Source: Pollenia angustigena (lineage: Eukaryota > Arthropoda > Insecta > Diptera > Polleniidae). From it: DNA of 64,000 bases. Position 1 is the stretch's first letter, and each line of letters begins with the position of its first letter. The position numbers and the translations under genes are program-made. The stretch is taken from positions 202,572,208-202,636,207 of the forward strand of contig OV884058.1 of NCBI GenBank assembly GCA_930367215.1, in the 5' to 3' direction. Below, piece by piece: positions 1 to 10,692 of the stretch. The notes under the pieces are model-generated. The model did no database searches and was not told the DNA's origin. It was given only the letters and a program-made list of their open reading frames with translations.

Positions 1-607
1 CCACAAAGGTGTGTAGTTGAACTTCAGTGTTGTTGTAGCTCTTGAAATGTTTTAAATAACAACGAGGAATTTTTATTGCTTCTATTTCGGGTAAACTACT
101 AACCCATTTAGCCCATTTGGTTGTTGTTTCACGGGAAATTTTTTCATCCCAATCTATTTTTGATCGCCATACATCTTGCATAATTACTTTAACATACATC
201 ACAATATGTCCTATTAGACCAAGAGGGTCGTAGATTGACATCACTAATCGCAACATTTCTCTTTTTGTTGGTACGTTTTGCCCAGAAAAAATATCACTTT
301 CTCTCAACCAAGGGGATATTTTAAACGTTATGACATCTTCCTGATGTTCCCAGAAAACACCTAAAACCTTTTCAACTTGCTTTTCATTATTTAGGTTTAA
401 GCATTTAGAACCAAAGCTAGTTTCTGAGGAAATAGATTTCAACACTAACTTGCTGTTAGAAACCCAATTTCTTATATTAAAGCCTGCTTTCCGATGAACA
501 TAAGCAATATCATTAATAATTTTTATAGCCTCTTCTGTATCATCTACGGATATGAGGAGATCGTCAACGTAGTGGTTTTCCTTAATTGCTTTTGCAGCTA
601 GCGGAAA

Positions 608-2683
608 TTAATTTTCAAATTTACTCGCGTTGAAATTTTTTATGTATTGGCAAATACTAGGGGCACATGTAGCTCCAAAAATCATAACATTCATAACAAA
701 TACATCGGGACTCCTATCTTCCACACAGTTACGCCAAAGAAAACGTTGGGCATCACAATCTTCCGGCCTTATATGCACCTGGTGGAACATTTCCTCTATG
801 TCACCACAAACAGCCACAGATTTCTGCCGAAATTTAAAAAGTATTGCAGGCAACGAGGCCAAATAATCAGGTCCCTTTAATAAATAAGAATTTAAGGACA
901 TACCATTTGATGTGGCTGCCGCATCCCAAACAACCCTCGTTTTATTTGGTTTGTTTTTATTAAAAACCGCGAAAATTGGAAGGTACCACTTTTTCTTCTC
1001 ACCACGTATAATTTCCTCAGAATCAAGTTTACGAATATAACCCTTTGCCAAATATTTAGAAATGGTTTCTTTGAAAATAGTAAAAAGTTCTAAGTTCTGA
1101 CGCAATTTCCGTTCAAGGCAGATTAATCGTTTAAGTGCCATCTCATAACTATCAGGCATTTCAGTTAAATCAAACTTCCACAACAGAGGAACCTCGTAAT
1201 GCCCACACGGTTTATATTTTGTAAACCTTTTTAATAAATCTAACGCTCGCGTTTCACTTTCAGCTATAAGTGGGTTCTTTACACTAACTCCCACACTATC
1301 AAGTGAGTAAAAGCTTCGCACCAACTCATCTAATTTCTCTACTCTAGCAGAGCAATCGCATATATGAAAATTAAAATTGGTACTTGCCTTTTTACTTTCT
1401 GCAACAGTACCGTAAACAAACCATCCGAGTTTTGTACAAACAGCTACAGGCTCATTCGGTAATCCCTCACGGATTTTACTTGAAACTCCCAGATTAAAAT
1501 GATTTAATCCAATTAATATCTGCGGTACAGCATCATTGTAACTTTGCACCGGAAGATTTCGCAAGTGGCGATAGCTCTGCGATAATGCTTTGTAATTCAG
1601 TGATTGAATAGGCAAATTTAAAGATTTCACAGTAGAAACATCAATAGCTACACGTTTTTTATTACCACCTGAAATGTATACTTTTAGTTTTCTTGAGTTT
1701 TCTTCACTTCTTTCCATACCTCCTGTCCACCGCAAACATAATGGGCTTGGTACACCATCAATTTCTAATTGTTTTGCCAATGACTCATCCATCAGACTTA
1801 TAGATGACCCCTCGTCAACAAAGGCAAATGAATTAATTGTTTTATTTTTTCCAAATATTTTAATTGGAATTATTTTAAATAAAATATTTTTAATTTGTTC
1901 ACTATGTGTATTATTAACTTCTTTATTTGGTAAATCGGTGTTTTTACTTTTATTTTGATTTGTCATTTCATTTGCTGTATTTGCCGATGTAGAATATCGA
2001 TGTAATGACGGATGGTGAAAATATTCGCACCCTTCCTTACCGCACTTTTTCTTTTTCCTACAGTCACCATTGTGTTTGAACAAGCAGAACTTACAAAGTT
2101 TGTATTTTCTTACTGTGTTCCATTTCTCAATACGATCCATAGATATGTATGTTGGGCAGTTAGCGACTGCGCTGCAACTATTGTTGCTGTTACATACAAT
2201 GCATTTGCGCTCACTATGAGAATGAATAAAAGCATTTTTGTTTGTTGTCGTTGCAATTGCTTTATTTATTACCTTTTCCTTGTTCCCTTTGTTCGTATAT
2301 TGATCAACTGTTATACTGCTAGCTGTCATACCAATGTTAAAAAACCACTTGTCGAATTCAAACAAATTTGGTTTTTTATTTTGAATCATCAGCTGAATTT
2401 TTTGATTTGCCCATTGCATTTGGTATGAGGGTGGCAGCTTTTGCAATATATCAAAAAGAAGTGATGAATTATTTATTTCATCAAGCATATTAGTGGCGGT
2501 AATTGTGGATATCAAACTGTGGACTTCAATCGATAAGGAGGTAAGTGTTTTAAGATTATTTTCATCTACTTTTGGGGAAGAATTAATTCTCTTTTTTATG
2601 GAATTTATTATCTTTTCAGGTTGACCATACAGCATGCGAAGTACTTGTAGGACACCGCTTACATTTGAGGGATGGATCAACAA
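608..2683 (-). pseudogene. pol: Gag C-terminus, protease and reverse transcriptase of BEL/Pao element (left copy)
   Basis: Open frame of 691 codons. It begins in Gag (LIHPSNVSGVLQVLRMLYG), continues through two Cys/His clusters typical of BEL Gag (CIVCNSNNSC...NCPTY; LCKFCLFKHNGDC...H), then the aspartic protease (FAFVDEGSSISLMD, active-site D followed by GSS) and reverse transcriptase (TRVVWDAAA, AVCGDIEEMFHQV). It is closed by TAA at 608-610, in frame and just before the NHYVDD catalytic block, which continues downstream in the same frame. Start given is only the first usable codon; the frame extends up to the gag deletion near 2765. Same stop in the right-hand copy. Confidence 0.9.
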
Positions 2684-2712
2684 TTGCTGGACGCTGTGAA
2701 ATGCATCTCCCT

Positions 2713-3744
2713 TTAAGGCCTTTTGAAGGCGAATAAGGTTTTCGGCATCGGTAAATGCGCAGGCTGTGGATCTTCTGGATCGCCAGAAAATGTGGGCAGT
2801 TCTTTTGGCAAAGATTGACGAGAACTAAGGTGGTTCTGCAGAACTCTTTGTGGCGGTGCGAAGTGTGGTGGCGGGCAACGGGCCGCGTTTGCCTGTTCGT
2901 GTTGTGAAAAATTTATTTTTGCTGCTGTGGGTTGATTAATTGTTTGCGGAACAGAATAAAATAAATTTTGCGTGTTGTTATTTGTATGATAAGGGGCAAA
3001 TACGCTGCTGGTGGGGTAAGTATTCACGGAAGGTAATGTAGACTGCATTCGTTGTTGATAACCACTATAGGTGGGAATGGCCGTAGTACAATTTGGCACT
3101 GCGGTCATGGTTGAGGACGAATTTATGGCAGTCGATGTTACTATCGGTGGAACTAATCCAAAGGTGTTTGGTGGCATCGTATTTAAGCCACTGCAAACAA
3201 ATGCTGATTGACTATTATTTGGCATACAAGATGCATTTTGATTGAAAGTTTTGTTAGGCAACTGGGGTGTTTGTGAAACTTTAGTGCCTTTGACATTCGA
3301 AACAGTATGTTGTTCGGTGTATTGATGGTGGGGCTCAGATGAAGCCAACCATTCATGAACAGACTGATTATTATCTTCTGAAATATCAGTGAGATCCTCA
3401 GCTTCCTCAAGAAGTTCATATTTTTTGTTTAGATACTCTTTGTTAAGTTTGCGTTCTTCTTCTAACCTTTGAAGTTTTAATTCTATTTTTCGAGATTGTG
3501 AAGCATGAGAACGATTTGAGCATCTACTTGAAACACTAGGTGTAGGTGAATTTGACCTTGCAGCAGAACATTTAGTACATTTGAAGGTTATGTCATCTTC
3601 GGTGACATTAACGCAATCATTGTGAAATATTTTCTGGCAATCAACGCAGGTTGTCATATTTTTGTCAGGGGGTTTGTGGCAAAACGAACAGTCGTGATTG
3701 GCCTGTTCATTTAGCGCTTGACTGTCATAATGTGGTAAAGACAT
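2713..3744 (-). CDS. gag: Gag N-terminal region with PHD-type zinc finger, BEL/Pao copy in the left internal region
   Basis: A 343-residue open frame starting 78 bases inside the LTR end. Residues 19-59 form a C4HC3 pattern (C19, C22, C33, C36, H41, C44, C56, C59), which is a PHD-type finger. A charged coiled-coil stretch (LQRLEEERKLNKEYLNKKYE) follows at about residues 90-115, then a Q/N/T/P-rich linker and the conserved ELPTFSGDPE motif of BEL Gag. After SGDPE the frame becomes unrelated (ends AFKRP) because of a deletion near 2770; the proper Gag sequence (FTDAENLIRLQKALKG) resumes in another frame and runs into the next open frame. The same lesion is present in the other copy, so it predates the duplication. 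Product, if made, would be a truncated Gag. Confidence 0.85.
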   Translation of the reverse strand: MSLPHYDSQALNEQANHDCSFCHKPPDKNMTTCVDCQKIFHNDCVNVTEDDITFKCTKCSAARSNSPTPSVSSRCSNRSHASQSRKIELKLQRLEEERKLNKEYLNKKYELLEEAEDLTDISEDNNQSVHEWLASSEPHHQYTEQHTVSNVKGTKVSQTPQLPNKTFNQNASCMPNNSQSAFVCSGLNTMPPNTFGLVPPIVTSTAINSSSTMTAVPNCTTAIPTYSGYQQRMQSTLPSVNTYPTSSVFAPYHTNNNTQNLFYSVPQTINQPTAAKINFSQHEQANAARCPPPHFAPPQRVLQNHLSSRQSLPKELPTFSGDPEDPQPAHLPMPKTLFAFKRP

Positions 3745-3822
3745 TTTTACTTACTGCGAGATTGGCAAGTGTTTATAGCAGATGTGGTCCAGAAACTTAT
3801 TAAACAAAAAGAATTTTAAAAA

Positions 3823-4273
3823 TGTTGGAGGCACGCCAGCCTAGGGTAACTTTTAGTGACTTCCAAGGGGACTTTGAATAAAACACATGAGTTTCATAAA
3901 AATTTAATTTATTCAACCAATGTATTTCTATTAAAATTCCTAAATAAATAACATTAATTAGGAAGTGAATAATTACAAATTATATTAATGTTTATACATA
4001 CTTTTTGGTTTGGAAACCACTAAGAAAATGTAACAAAATTTTAAATTCAATATGTATGTTATCTGGCCACTGACAACTTTAAGCTCTGGAACTTACTAAT
4101 TAATAAAATGGCAGATCAATTTGGCTCCCAAATATGGCTTTTTAGTACTATCTTTTTAGTTTCGTTAAAAATTAAATATTCACAATCAGAAAAATATGAA
4201 AAAGTCTATGTTTAAAATTAAGAGCTACCAGACGGATCATCTGAACTTAGGGTTTTTGGTAGTGGCGCTAACA
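3823..4273 (-). repeat. BEL/Pao LTR shared by both tandem elements (451 bp)
   Basis: Bounded by TGTTGGAGGC at the low end and GTGGCGCTAACA at the high end, i.e. TGTT...AACA inverted termini. It matches 10132-10578 except for a 4-base indel (TATG near 4053) and single substitutions. It serves as 3' LTR of the complete element on its right and 5' LTR of the partial element on its left. A polypurine tract reading GCGGGGGGAA on the minus strand (4274-4283) directly precedes it. Confidence 0.93.
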
Positions 4274-6917
4274 TTCCCCCCGCAGTATGGCAAGAAGCAT
4301 CTTCGCTGGCAGACTTCTGTTGGTGAGCAACTTCCAAAATAGCCAGCTTAGCCGTAGGTCTCTCAAGTACACCTTGCTGAGTAAGCACCTTTGCGCTACG
4401 TACTTGACCGTCACTTGCCAACCTAACTTCTAAGACTTTACCACGTAGCCACACATTTCGAGGAAGGGATGGATCCACAATGATTACCAAATCCCCCTGA
4501 CATAAAGGTTTTGGTCGGTCATGCCACTTTGACCTACAAGTTAAAGATGGCAAAAATTGATTCAGCCATTTTTTCCAGAAAATATTGGCATACTGTTGTG
4601 ATATAAGCCAACTTTGTTTTAGTAATATGCCACTATCATCACAAATTGTCAAAGGCTTCAGTCCTGAAGAGGAACCCACTAGGAAGTGATTTGGAGTTAA
4701 TGCTTCATCAGATTCAGCATCTACAGGAACATAGGCTAGGGGCCTTGAATTTATAATGTTCTCTATCTCTACCAGCATACTTTGCAAAAGCTCATCGCTT
4801 GGTGACCTTGAAGGCATAATTTGATATAAAATTGTTTTAACTGATCGTACTAGACGTTCCCAAGCTCCACCCATGTGAGGTGATGCAGGAGGATTAAAAT
4901 TCCATTTTGTTGTGGTGGTAGTAAAAGATTTAACCAACTCATCTTTATCAACATCGGACCAAGCTTCACGAAGTTCCCGTTCAGCACCAACAAAATTTGT
5001 GCCGTTATCGCTGTAGAATTCATGTGGAATCCCGCGACGTGCCATAAAGTTACGAATGGCTAAGATACAGGAGCTGGTTGTTAAAGAATGTGCCACCTCG
5101 ACGTGGACTGCCCTGATAGTTAGACAAGTAAACAAACATCCATAGCGTTTTTCTTTATGCCTATTAACAACGACCATAATTGGACCAAAAAAATCCACTC
5201 CAGTATATGTAAATGGCGCAACGAATGAAGCTACACGAGCACGCGGCAATTCCGCCATTTGTGGGTTATTAGGTACTGCCTTCTTAATTTTGCACATTTG
5301 GCAGGAACGAACTACAGATTTATATGTTGCACGAAGTTTTGAAATAGAAAATTTTTGTCTGACTTCGTTGACAACAGTCTCATGATTCATATGATGATAA
5401 TTGTTGTGATAATGTAGCAAAATAAGTTTTGTAATTTGACTTTTTCTAGGCAGAATTATTGGACGTTTTTGTTCTAGTGGAATATCCGCTTTGTCGATTC
5501 TGCCGTGGACTCGTAATATACCGTGCTCCAAATATGGGCTTTTGTTGTAAATATCGCTGGATTTATGTATGACCAAATTAGAATTTAATAGAGAAATTTC
5601 ATTAGAATATTTTTCAAGCTGAGCCTGCTTATATAAAATATTTTCAGCGCATTTAAGTTCGTCTTGTGTTAATTCACCTTTTTGTTTATTAATTAAACGA
5701 CAATTTTGTATAAAACGAAGCGCATAGCCTGCAGCACGAATGATTCGATTCCACTTTGAAAACCTTAAAACGTCGAATATTGGTTCACTCTTTGTTATTA
5801 TAAATGCATGGTGCACACTCTCTTCTTCCGTAGATTCTGATATTGGAACTGATTTTGGCCATTCATATTCTGGAAGACGTAAAAATGCAGGTCCTTCAAA
5901 CCATCTAGAGGAGTTCGAAAACTTTGGAATTTTTGACCATTTAGTAGCATCATCAGCAACGTTTTGCTTGCTTGAGATCCATCTCCAGTCTTTGATCGAT
6001 GACAGTTCTAAAATCTCTGTTATGCGAAAGGCAACAAATTGATTGTACCTACGGTGATCGGAATTTAACCAACTTAACACTGTTTTGGAGTCAGTCCAAA
6101 AATATTTTTTATTAATTATTAAATTATGATTCTCTGATACATATTTTGCAAAACGAGACCCTATTAGGGCGGCCATTAGTTCGAGGCGTGGCACTGATAT
6201 TATCTTCATAGGCGCGACTCTAGTTTTTGCTCCGATAATTGAGCAGATAACGTCATCACCATTTCTTAATCGAAAATAACATACGGCTGCGTATCCGTCC
6301 TTACTTGCATCCACAAAGGTGTGTAGTTGAACTTCAGTGTTGTTGTAGCTCTTGAAATGTTTTAAATAACAACGAGGAATTTTTATTGCTTCTATTTCGG
6401 GTAAACTACTAACCCATTTAGCCCATTTGGTTGTTGTTTCACGGGAAATTTTTTCATCCCAATCTATTTTTGATCGCCATACATCTTGCATAATTACTTT
6501 AACATACATCACAATATGTCCTATTAGACCAAGAGGGTCGTAGATTGACATCACTAATCGCAACATTTCTCTTTTTGTTGGTACGTTTTGCCCAGAAAAA
6601 ATATCACTTTCTCTCAACCAAGGGGATATTTTAAACGTTATGACATCTTCCTGATGTTCCCAGAAAACACCTAAAACCTTTTCAACTTGCTTTTCATTAT
6701 TTAGGTTTAAGCATTTAGAACCAAAGCTAGTTTCTGAGGAAATAGATTTCAACACTAACTTGCTGTTAGAAACCCAATTTCTTATATTAAAGCCTGCTTT
6801 CCGATGAACATAAGCAATATCATTAATAATTTTTATAGCCTCTTCTGTATCATCTACGGATATGAGGAGATCGTCAACGTAGTGGTTTTCCTTAATTGCT
6901 TTTGCAGCTAGCGGAAA
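4218..6917 (-). CDS. pol: Pol: RT end, RNase H, integrase of the complete BEL/Pao element
   Basis: Continues in the same frame after the TAA at 6918-6920; first methionine is at 6755 (845 codons from there). It starts with the NHYVDD reverse-transcriptase block, then RNase H (HTFVDASKDGYAAVCYF; KIISVPRLELMAALIGSRF; YFWTDSKTVLSWL), the HHCC zinc finger of the integrase (HYHNNYHHMNHE ... CQMCKIKK), and the catalytic core: D in TYTGVDFFGPI, D in FYSDNGTNFVGAE and E in GGAWERLVRSVK. A DUF5641-type tail (RNVWLRGKVLEV) ends the protein. The last ~55 bases lie inside the 3' LTR, and the polypurine tract is coding. All catalytic residues are present; the break is the upstream stop. Confidence 0.93.
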   Translation of the reverse strand, partial: FPLAAKAIKENHYVDDLLISVDDTEEAIKIINDIAYVHRKAGFNIRNWVSNSKLVLKSISSETSFGSKCLNLNNEKQVEKVLGVFWEHQEDVITFKISPWLRESDIFSGQNVPTKREMLRLVMSIYDPLGLIGHIVMYVKVIMQDVWRSKIDWDEKISRETTTKWAKWVSSLPEIEAIKIPRCYLKHFKSYNNTEVQLHTFVDASKDGYAAVCYFRLRNGDDVICSIIGAKTRVAPMKIISVPRLELMAALIGSRFAKYVSENHNLIINKKYFWTDSKTVLSWLNSDHRRYNQFVAFRITEILELSSIKDWRWISSKQNVADDATKWSKIPKFSNSSRWFEGPAFLRLPEYEWPKSVPISESTEEESVHHAFIITKSEPIFDVLRFSKWNRIIRAAGYALRFIQNCRLINKQKGELTQDELKCAENILYKQAQLEKYSNEISLLNSNLVIHKSSDIYNKSPYLEHGILRVHGRIDKADIPLEQKRPIILPRKSQITKLILLHYHNNYHHMNHETVVNEVRQKFSISKLRATYKSVVRSCQMCKIKKAVPNNPQMAELPRARVASFVAPFTYTGVDFFGPIMVVVNRHKEKRYGCLFTCLTIRAVHVEVAHSLTTSSCILAIRNFMARRGIPHEFYSDNGTNFVGAERELREAWSDVDKDELVKSFTTTTTKWNFNPPASPHMGGAWERLVRSVKTILYQIMPSRSPSDELLQSMLVEIENIINSRPLAYVPVDAESDEALTPNHFLVGSSSGLKPLTICDDSGILLKQSWLISQQYANIFWKKWLNQFLPSLTCRSKWHDRPKPLCQGDLVIIVDPSLPRNVWLRGKVLEVRLASDGQVRSAKVLTQQGVLERPTAKLAILEVAHQQKSASEDASCHTAGGMLAPLPKTLSSDDPSGSS
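4274..4283 (-). promoter_or_regulatory. Polypurine tract of the BEL/Pao element
   Basis: Minus-strand GCGGGGGGAA immediately before the TGTTAG start of the 3' LTR. This is the expected place and composition for the plus-strand primer of reverse transcription. It lies inside the pol open frame, which runs on into the LTR. Confidence 0.8.
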
Positions 6918-8993
6918 TTAATTTTCAAATTTACTCGCGTTGAAATTTTTTATGTATTGGCAAATACTAGGGGCACATGTAGCTCCAAAAATCATAACAT
7001 TCATAACAAATACATCGGGACTCCTATCTTCCACACAGTTACGCCAAAGAAAACGTTGGGCATCACAATCTTCCGGCCTTATATGCACCTGGTGGAACAT
7101 TTCCTCTATGTCACCACAAACAGCCACAGATTTCTGCCGAAATTTAAAAAGTATTGCAGGCAACGAGGCCAAATAATCAGGTCCCTTTAATAAATAAGAA
7201 TTTAAGGACATACCATTTGATGTGGCTGCCGCATCCCAAACAACCCTCGTTTTATTTGGTTTGTTTTTATTAAAAACCGCGAAAATTGGAAGGTACCACT
7301 TTTTCTTCTCACCACGTATAATTTCCTCAGAATCAAGTTTACGAATATAACCCTTTGCCAAATATTTAGAAATGGTTTCTTTGAAAATAGTAAAAAGTTC
7401 TAAGTTCTGACGCAATTTCCGTTCAAGGCAGATTAATCGTTTAAGTGCCATCTCATAACTATCAGGCATTTCAGTTAAATCAAACTTCCACAACAGAGGA
7501 ACCTCGTAATGCCCACACGGTTTATATTTTGTAAACCTTTTTAATAAATCTAACGCTCGCGTTTCACTTTCAGCTATAAGTGGGTTCTTTACACTAACTC
7601 CCACACTATCAAGTGAGTAAAAGCTTCGCACCAACTCATCTAATTTCTCTACTCTAGCAGAGCAATCGCATATATGAAAATTAAAATTGGTACTTGCCTT
7701 TTTACTTTCTGCAACAGTACCGTAAACAAACCATCCGAGTTTTGTACAAACAGCTACAGGCTCATTCGGTAATCCCTCACGGATTTTACTTGAAACTCCC
7801 AGATTAAAATGATTTAATCCAATTAATATCTGCGGTACAGCATCATTGTAACTTTGCACCGGAAGATTTCGCAAGTGGCGATAGCTCTGCGATAATGCTT
7901 TGTAATTCAGTGATTGAATAGGCAAATTTAAAGATTTCACAGTAGAAACATCAATAGCTACACGTTTTTTATTACCACCTGAAATGTATACTTTTAGTTT
8001 TCTTGAGTTTTCTTCACTTCTTTCCATACCTCCTGTCCACCGCAAACATAATGGGCTTGGTACACCATCAATTTCTAATTGTTTTGCCAATGACTCATCC
8101 ATCAGACTTATAGATGACCCCTCGTCAACAAAGGCAAATGAATTAATTGTTTTATTTTTTCCAAATATTTTAATTGGAATTATTTTAAATAAAATATTTT
8201 TAATTTGTTCACTATGTGTATTATTAACTTCTTTATTTGGTAAATCGGTGTTTTTACTTTTATTTTGATTTGTCATTTCATTTGCTGTATTTGCCGATGT
8301 AGAATATCGATGTAATGACGGATGGTGAAAATATTCGCACCCTTCCTTACCGCACTTTTTCTTTTTCCTACAGTCACCATTGTGTTTGAACAAGCAGAAC
8401 TTACAAAGTTTGTATTTTCTTACTGTGTTCCATTTCTCAATACGATCCATAGATATGTATGTTGGGCAGTTAGCGACTGCGCTGCAACTATTGTTGCTGT
8501 TACATACAATGCATTTGCGCTCACTATGAGAATGAATAAAAGCATTTTTGTTTGTTGTCGTTGCAATTGCTTTATTTATTACCTTTTCCTTGTTCCCTTT
8601 GTTCGTATATTGATCAACTGTTATACTGCTAGCTGTCATACCAATGTTAAAAAACCACTTGTCGAATTCAAACAAATTTGGTTTTTTATTTTGAATCATC
8701 AGCTGAATTTTTTGATTTGCCCATTGCATTTGGTATGAGGGTGGCAGCTTTTGCAATATATCAAAAAGAAGTGATGAATTATTTATTTCATCAAGCATAT
8801 TAGTGGCGGTAATTGTGGATATCAAACTGTGGACTTCAATCGATAAGGAGGTAAGTGTTTTAAGATTATTTTCTTCTACTTTTGGGGAAGAATTAATTCT
8901 CTTTTTTATGGAATTTATTATCTTTTCAGGTTGACCATACAGCATGCGAAGTACTTGTAGGACACCGCTTACATTTGAGGGATGGATCAACAA
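6918..8993 (-). pseudogene. pol: Gag C-terminus, protease and reverse transcriptase of the complete BEL/Pao element
   Basis: 691 codons, identical to the left copy except one residue (SSPKVEENN against SSPKVDENN). Contains the Gag Cys/His clusters, the DEGSS protease active site and the first half of reverse transcriptase. TAA at 6918-6920 interrupts the frame just before NHYVDD; the downstream 54 codons and the rest of pol are in the same frame. Either an old nonsense mutation copied by the tandem event or a readthrough stop; no readthrough signal is evident by eye. Confidence 0.9.
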
Positions 8994-9022
8994 TTGCTGG
9001 ACGCTGTGAAATGCATCTCCCT

Positions 9023-10053
9023 TTAAGGCCTTTTGAAGGCGAATAAGGTTTTCGGCATCGGTAAATGCGCAGGCTGTGGATCTTCTGGATCGCCAGAAAA
9101 TGTGGGCAGTTCTTTTGGCAAAGATTGACGAGAACTAAGGTGGTTCTGCAGAACTCTTTGTGGCGGTGCGAAGTGTGGTGGCGGGCAACGGGCCGCGTTT
9201 GCCTGTTCGTGTTGTGAAAAATTTATTTTTGCTGCTGTGGGTTGATTAATTGTTTGCGGAACAGAATAAAATAAATTTTGCGTGTTGTTATTTGTATGAT
9301 AAGGGGCAAATACGCTGCTGGTGGGGTAAGTATTCACGGAAGGTAATGTAGACTGCATTCGTTGTTGATAACCACTATAGGTGGGAATGGCCGTAGTACA
9401 ATTTGGCACTGCGGTCATGGTTGAGGACGAATTTATGGCAGTCGATGTTACTATCGGTGGAACTAATCCAAAGGTGTTTGGTGGCATCGTATTTAAGCCA
9501 CTGCAAACAAATGCTGATTGACTATTATTTGGCATACAAGATGCATTTTGATTGAAAGTTTTGTTAGGCAACTGGGGTGTTTGTGAAACTTTAGTGCCTT
9601 TGACATTCGAAACAGTATGTTGTTCGGTGTATTGATGGTGGGGCTCAGATGAAGCCAACCATTCATGAACAGACTGATTATTATCTTCTGAAATATCAGT
9701 GAGATCCTCAGCTTCCTCAAGAAGTTCATATTTTTTGTTTAGATACTCTTTGTTAAGTTTGCGTTCTTCTTCTAACCTTTGAAGTTTTAATTCAATTTTT
9801 GAGATTGTGAAGCATGAGAACGATTTGAGCATCTACTTGAAACACTAGGTGTAGGTGAATTTGACCTTGCAGCAGAACATTTAGTACATTTGAAGGTTAT
9901 GTCATCTTCGGTGACATTAACGCAATCATTGTGAAATATTTTCTGGCAATCAACGCAGGTTGTCATATTTTTGTCAGGGGGTTTGTGGCAAAACGAACAG
10001 TCGTGATTGGCCTGTTCATTTAGCGCTTGACTGTCATAATGTGGTAAAGACAT
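9023..10053 (-). pseudogene. gag: Gag N-terminal region of the complete BEL/Pao element, frameshifted
   Basis: Begins MSLPHYDSQALNEQANHDC at 10053 with the same C4HC3 PHD-type finger as the left copy. A single missing base near 9800 (copy reads TTCAATTTTTGAG where the left copy has TTCTATTTTTCGAG) shifts the frame, so the first open frame ends at 9787 after HASQSQKLN and the coiled-coil and linker part continues in another frame (9023-9832). The shared deletion after SGDPE is also here. The left copy is intact over the one-base lesion, so this mutation arose after duplication. Confidence 0.88.
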
Positions 10054-10131
10054 TTTTACTTACTGCGAGATTGGCAAGTGTTTATAGCAGATGTGGTCCA
10101 GAAACTTATTAAACAAAAAGAATTTTAAAAA

Positions 10132-10578
10132 TGTTGGAGGCACGCCAGCCTAGGGTAACTTTTAGTGACTTCCAAGGGGACTTTGAATAAAACACATGAG
10201 TTTCATAAAAATTTAATTTATTCAACCAATGTATTTCTATTAAAATTCCTAAATAAATAACATTAATTAGGAAGTGAATAATTACAAATTATATTAATGT
10301 TTATACATACTTTTTGGTTTGGAAACCACTAAGAAAATGTAACAAAATTTTAAATTCAATATGTTATCTGGCCACTGACAACTTTAAGCTCTGGAACTTA
10401 CTAATTAATAAAATGGCAGATCAATTTGGCTCCCAAATATGGCTTTTTAGTACCATCTTTTTAGTTTCGTTAAAAATTAAATATTCACAATCAGAAAAAT
10501 ATGAAAAAGTCTATGTTTAAAATTAAGAGCTACCAGACGGATCATCTGAACTTAGGGTTTTTGGTAGTGGCGCTAACA
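10132..10578 (-). repeat. 5' LTR of the complete BEL/Pao element (447 bp)
   Basis: Same TGTTGGAGGC...GCTAACA termini as 3823-4273, with a 4-bp deletion. Unique flank (CTTACCATTAAG) starts at 10579, marking the outer end of the array. Confidence 0.92.
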
Positions 10579-10692
10579 CTTACCATTAAGTTTTTATGAT
10601 TGGCATTCTAATTTACCACACAGAAATATTAAAATTTTCAAATTAGGCGATTTTTTATTAACATATAAAGAGGCACAAACATTGACCTGTAG

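Larger units (their letters stand above)
1..3822 (-). mobile_element. BEL/Pao retrotransposon, second (partial) internal region of a tandem pair
   Basis: Internal region of a BEL/Pao element running off the left edge of the window. It matches 6311-10131 base for base apart from a few differences: one D/E substitution near 2573, one substitution and one missing base near 3485-3492. It lies directly downstream of the LTR at 3823-4273, so the two elements share one LTR, as expected from unequal recombination or tandem integration. Sequence from 1 to 607 encodes the end of the reverse transcriptase (YVDD) and the connection to RNase H in the same frame as the complete copy. Confidence 0.93.
3823..10578 (-). 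mobile_element. Complete BEL/Pao LTR retrotransposon
   Basis: 5' LTR 10132-10578, gag with PHD finger 9787-10053/9023-9832, protease-RT 6918-8993, RT end-RNase H-integrase 4218-6917, polypurine tract 4274-4283, 3' LTR 3823-4273; total 6756 bp. Domain order Gag-PR-RT-RH-INT with DUF5641 is that of BEL/Pao. Defects: an internal deletion with frame change in gag near 9080, a one-base deletion near 9800 splitting gag again, and an in-frame TAA at 6918. LTR-LTR divergence is very low, so insertion is recent. The 5-bp target duplication cannot be tested because the other flank lies outside the window. Confidence 0.95.
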
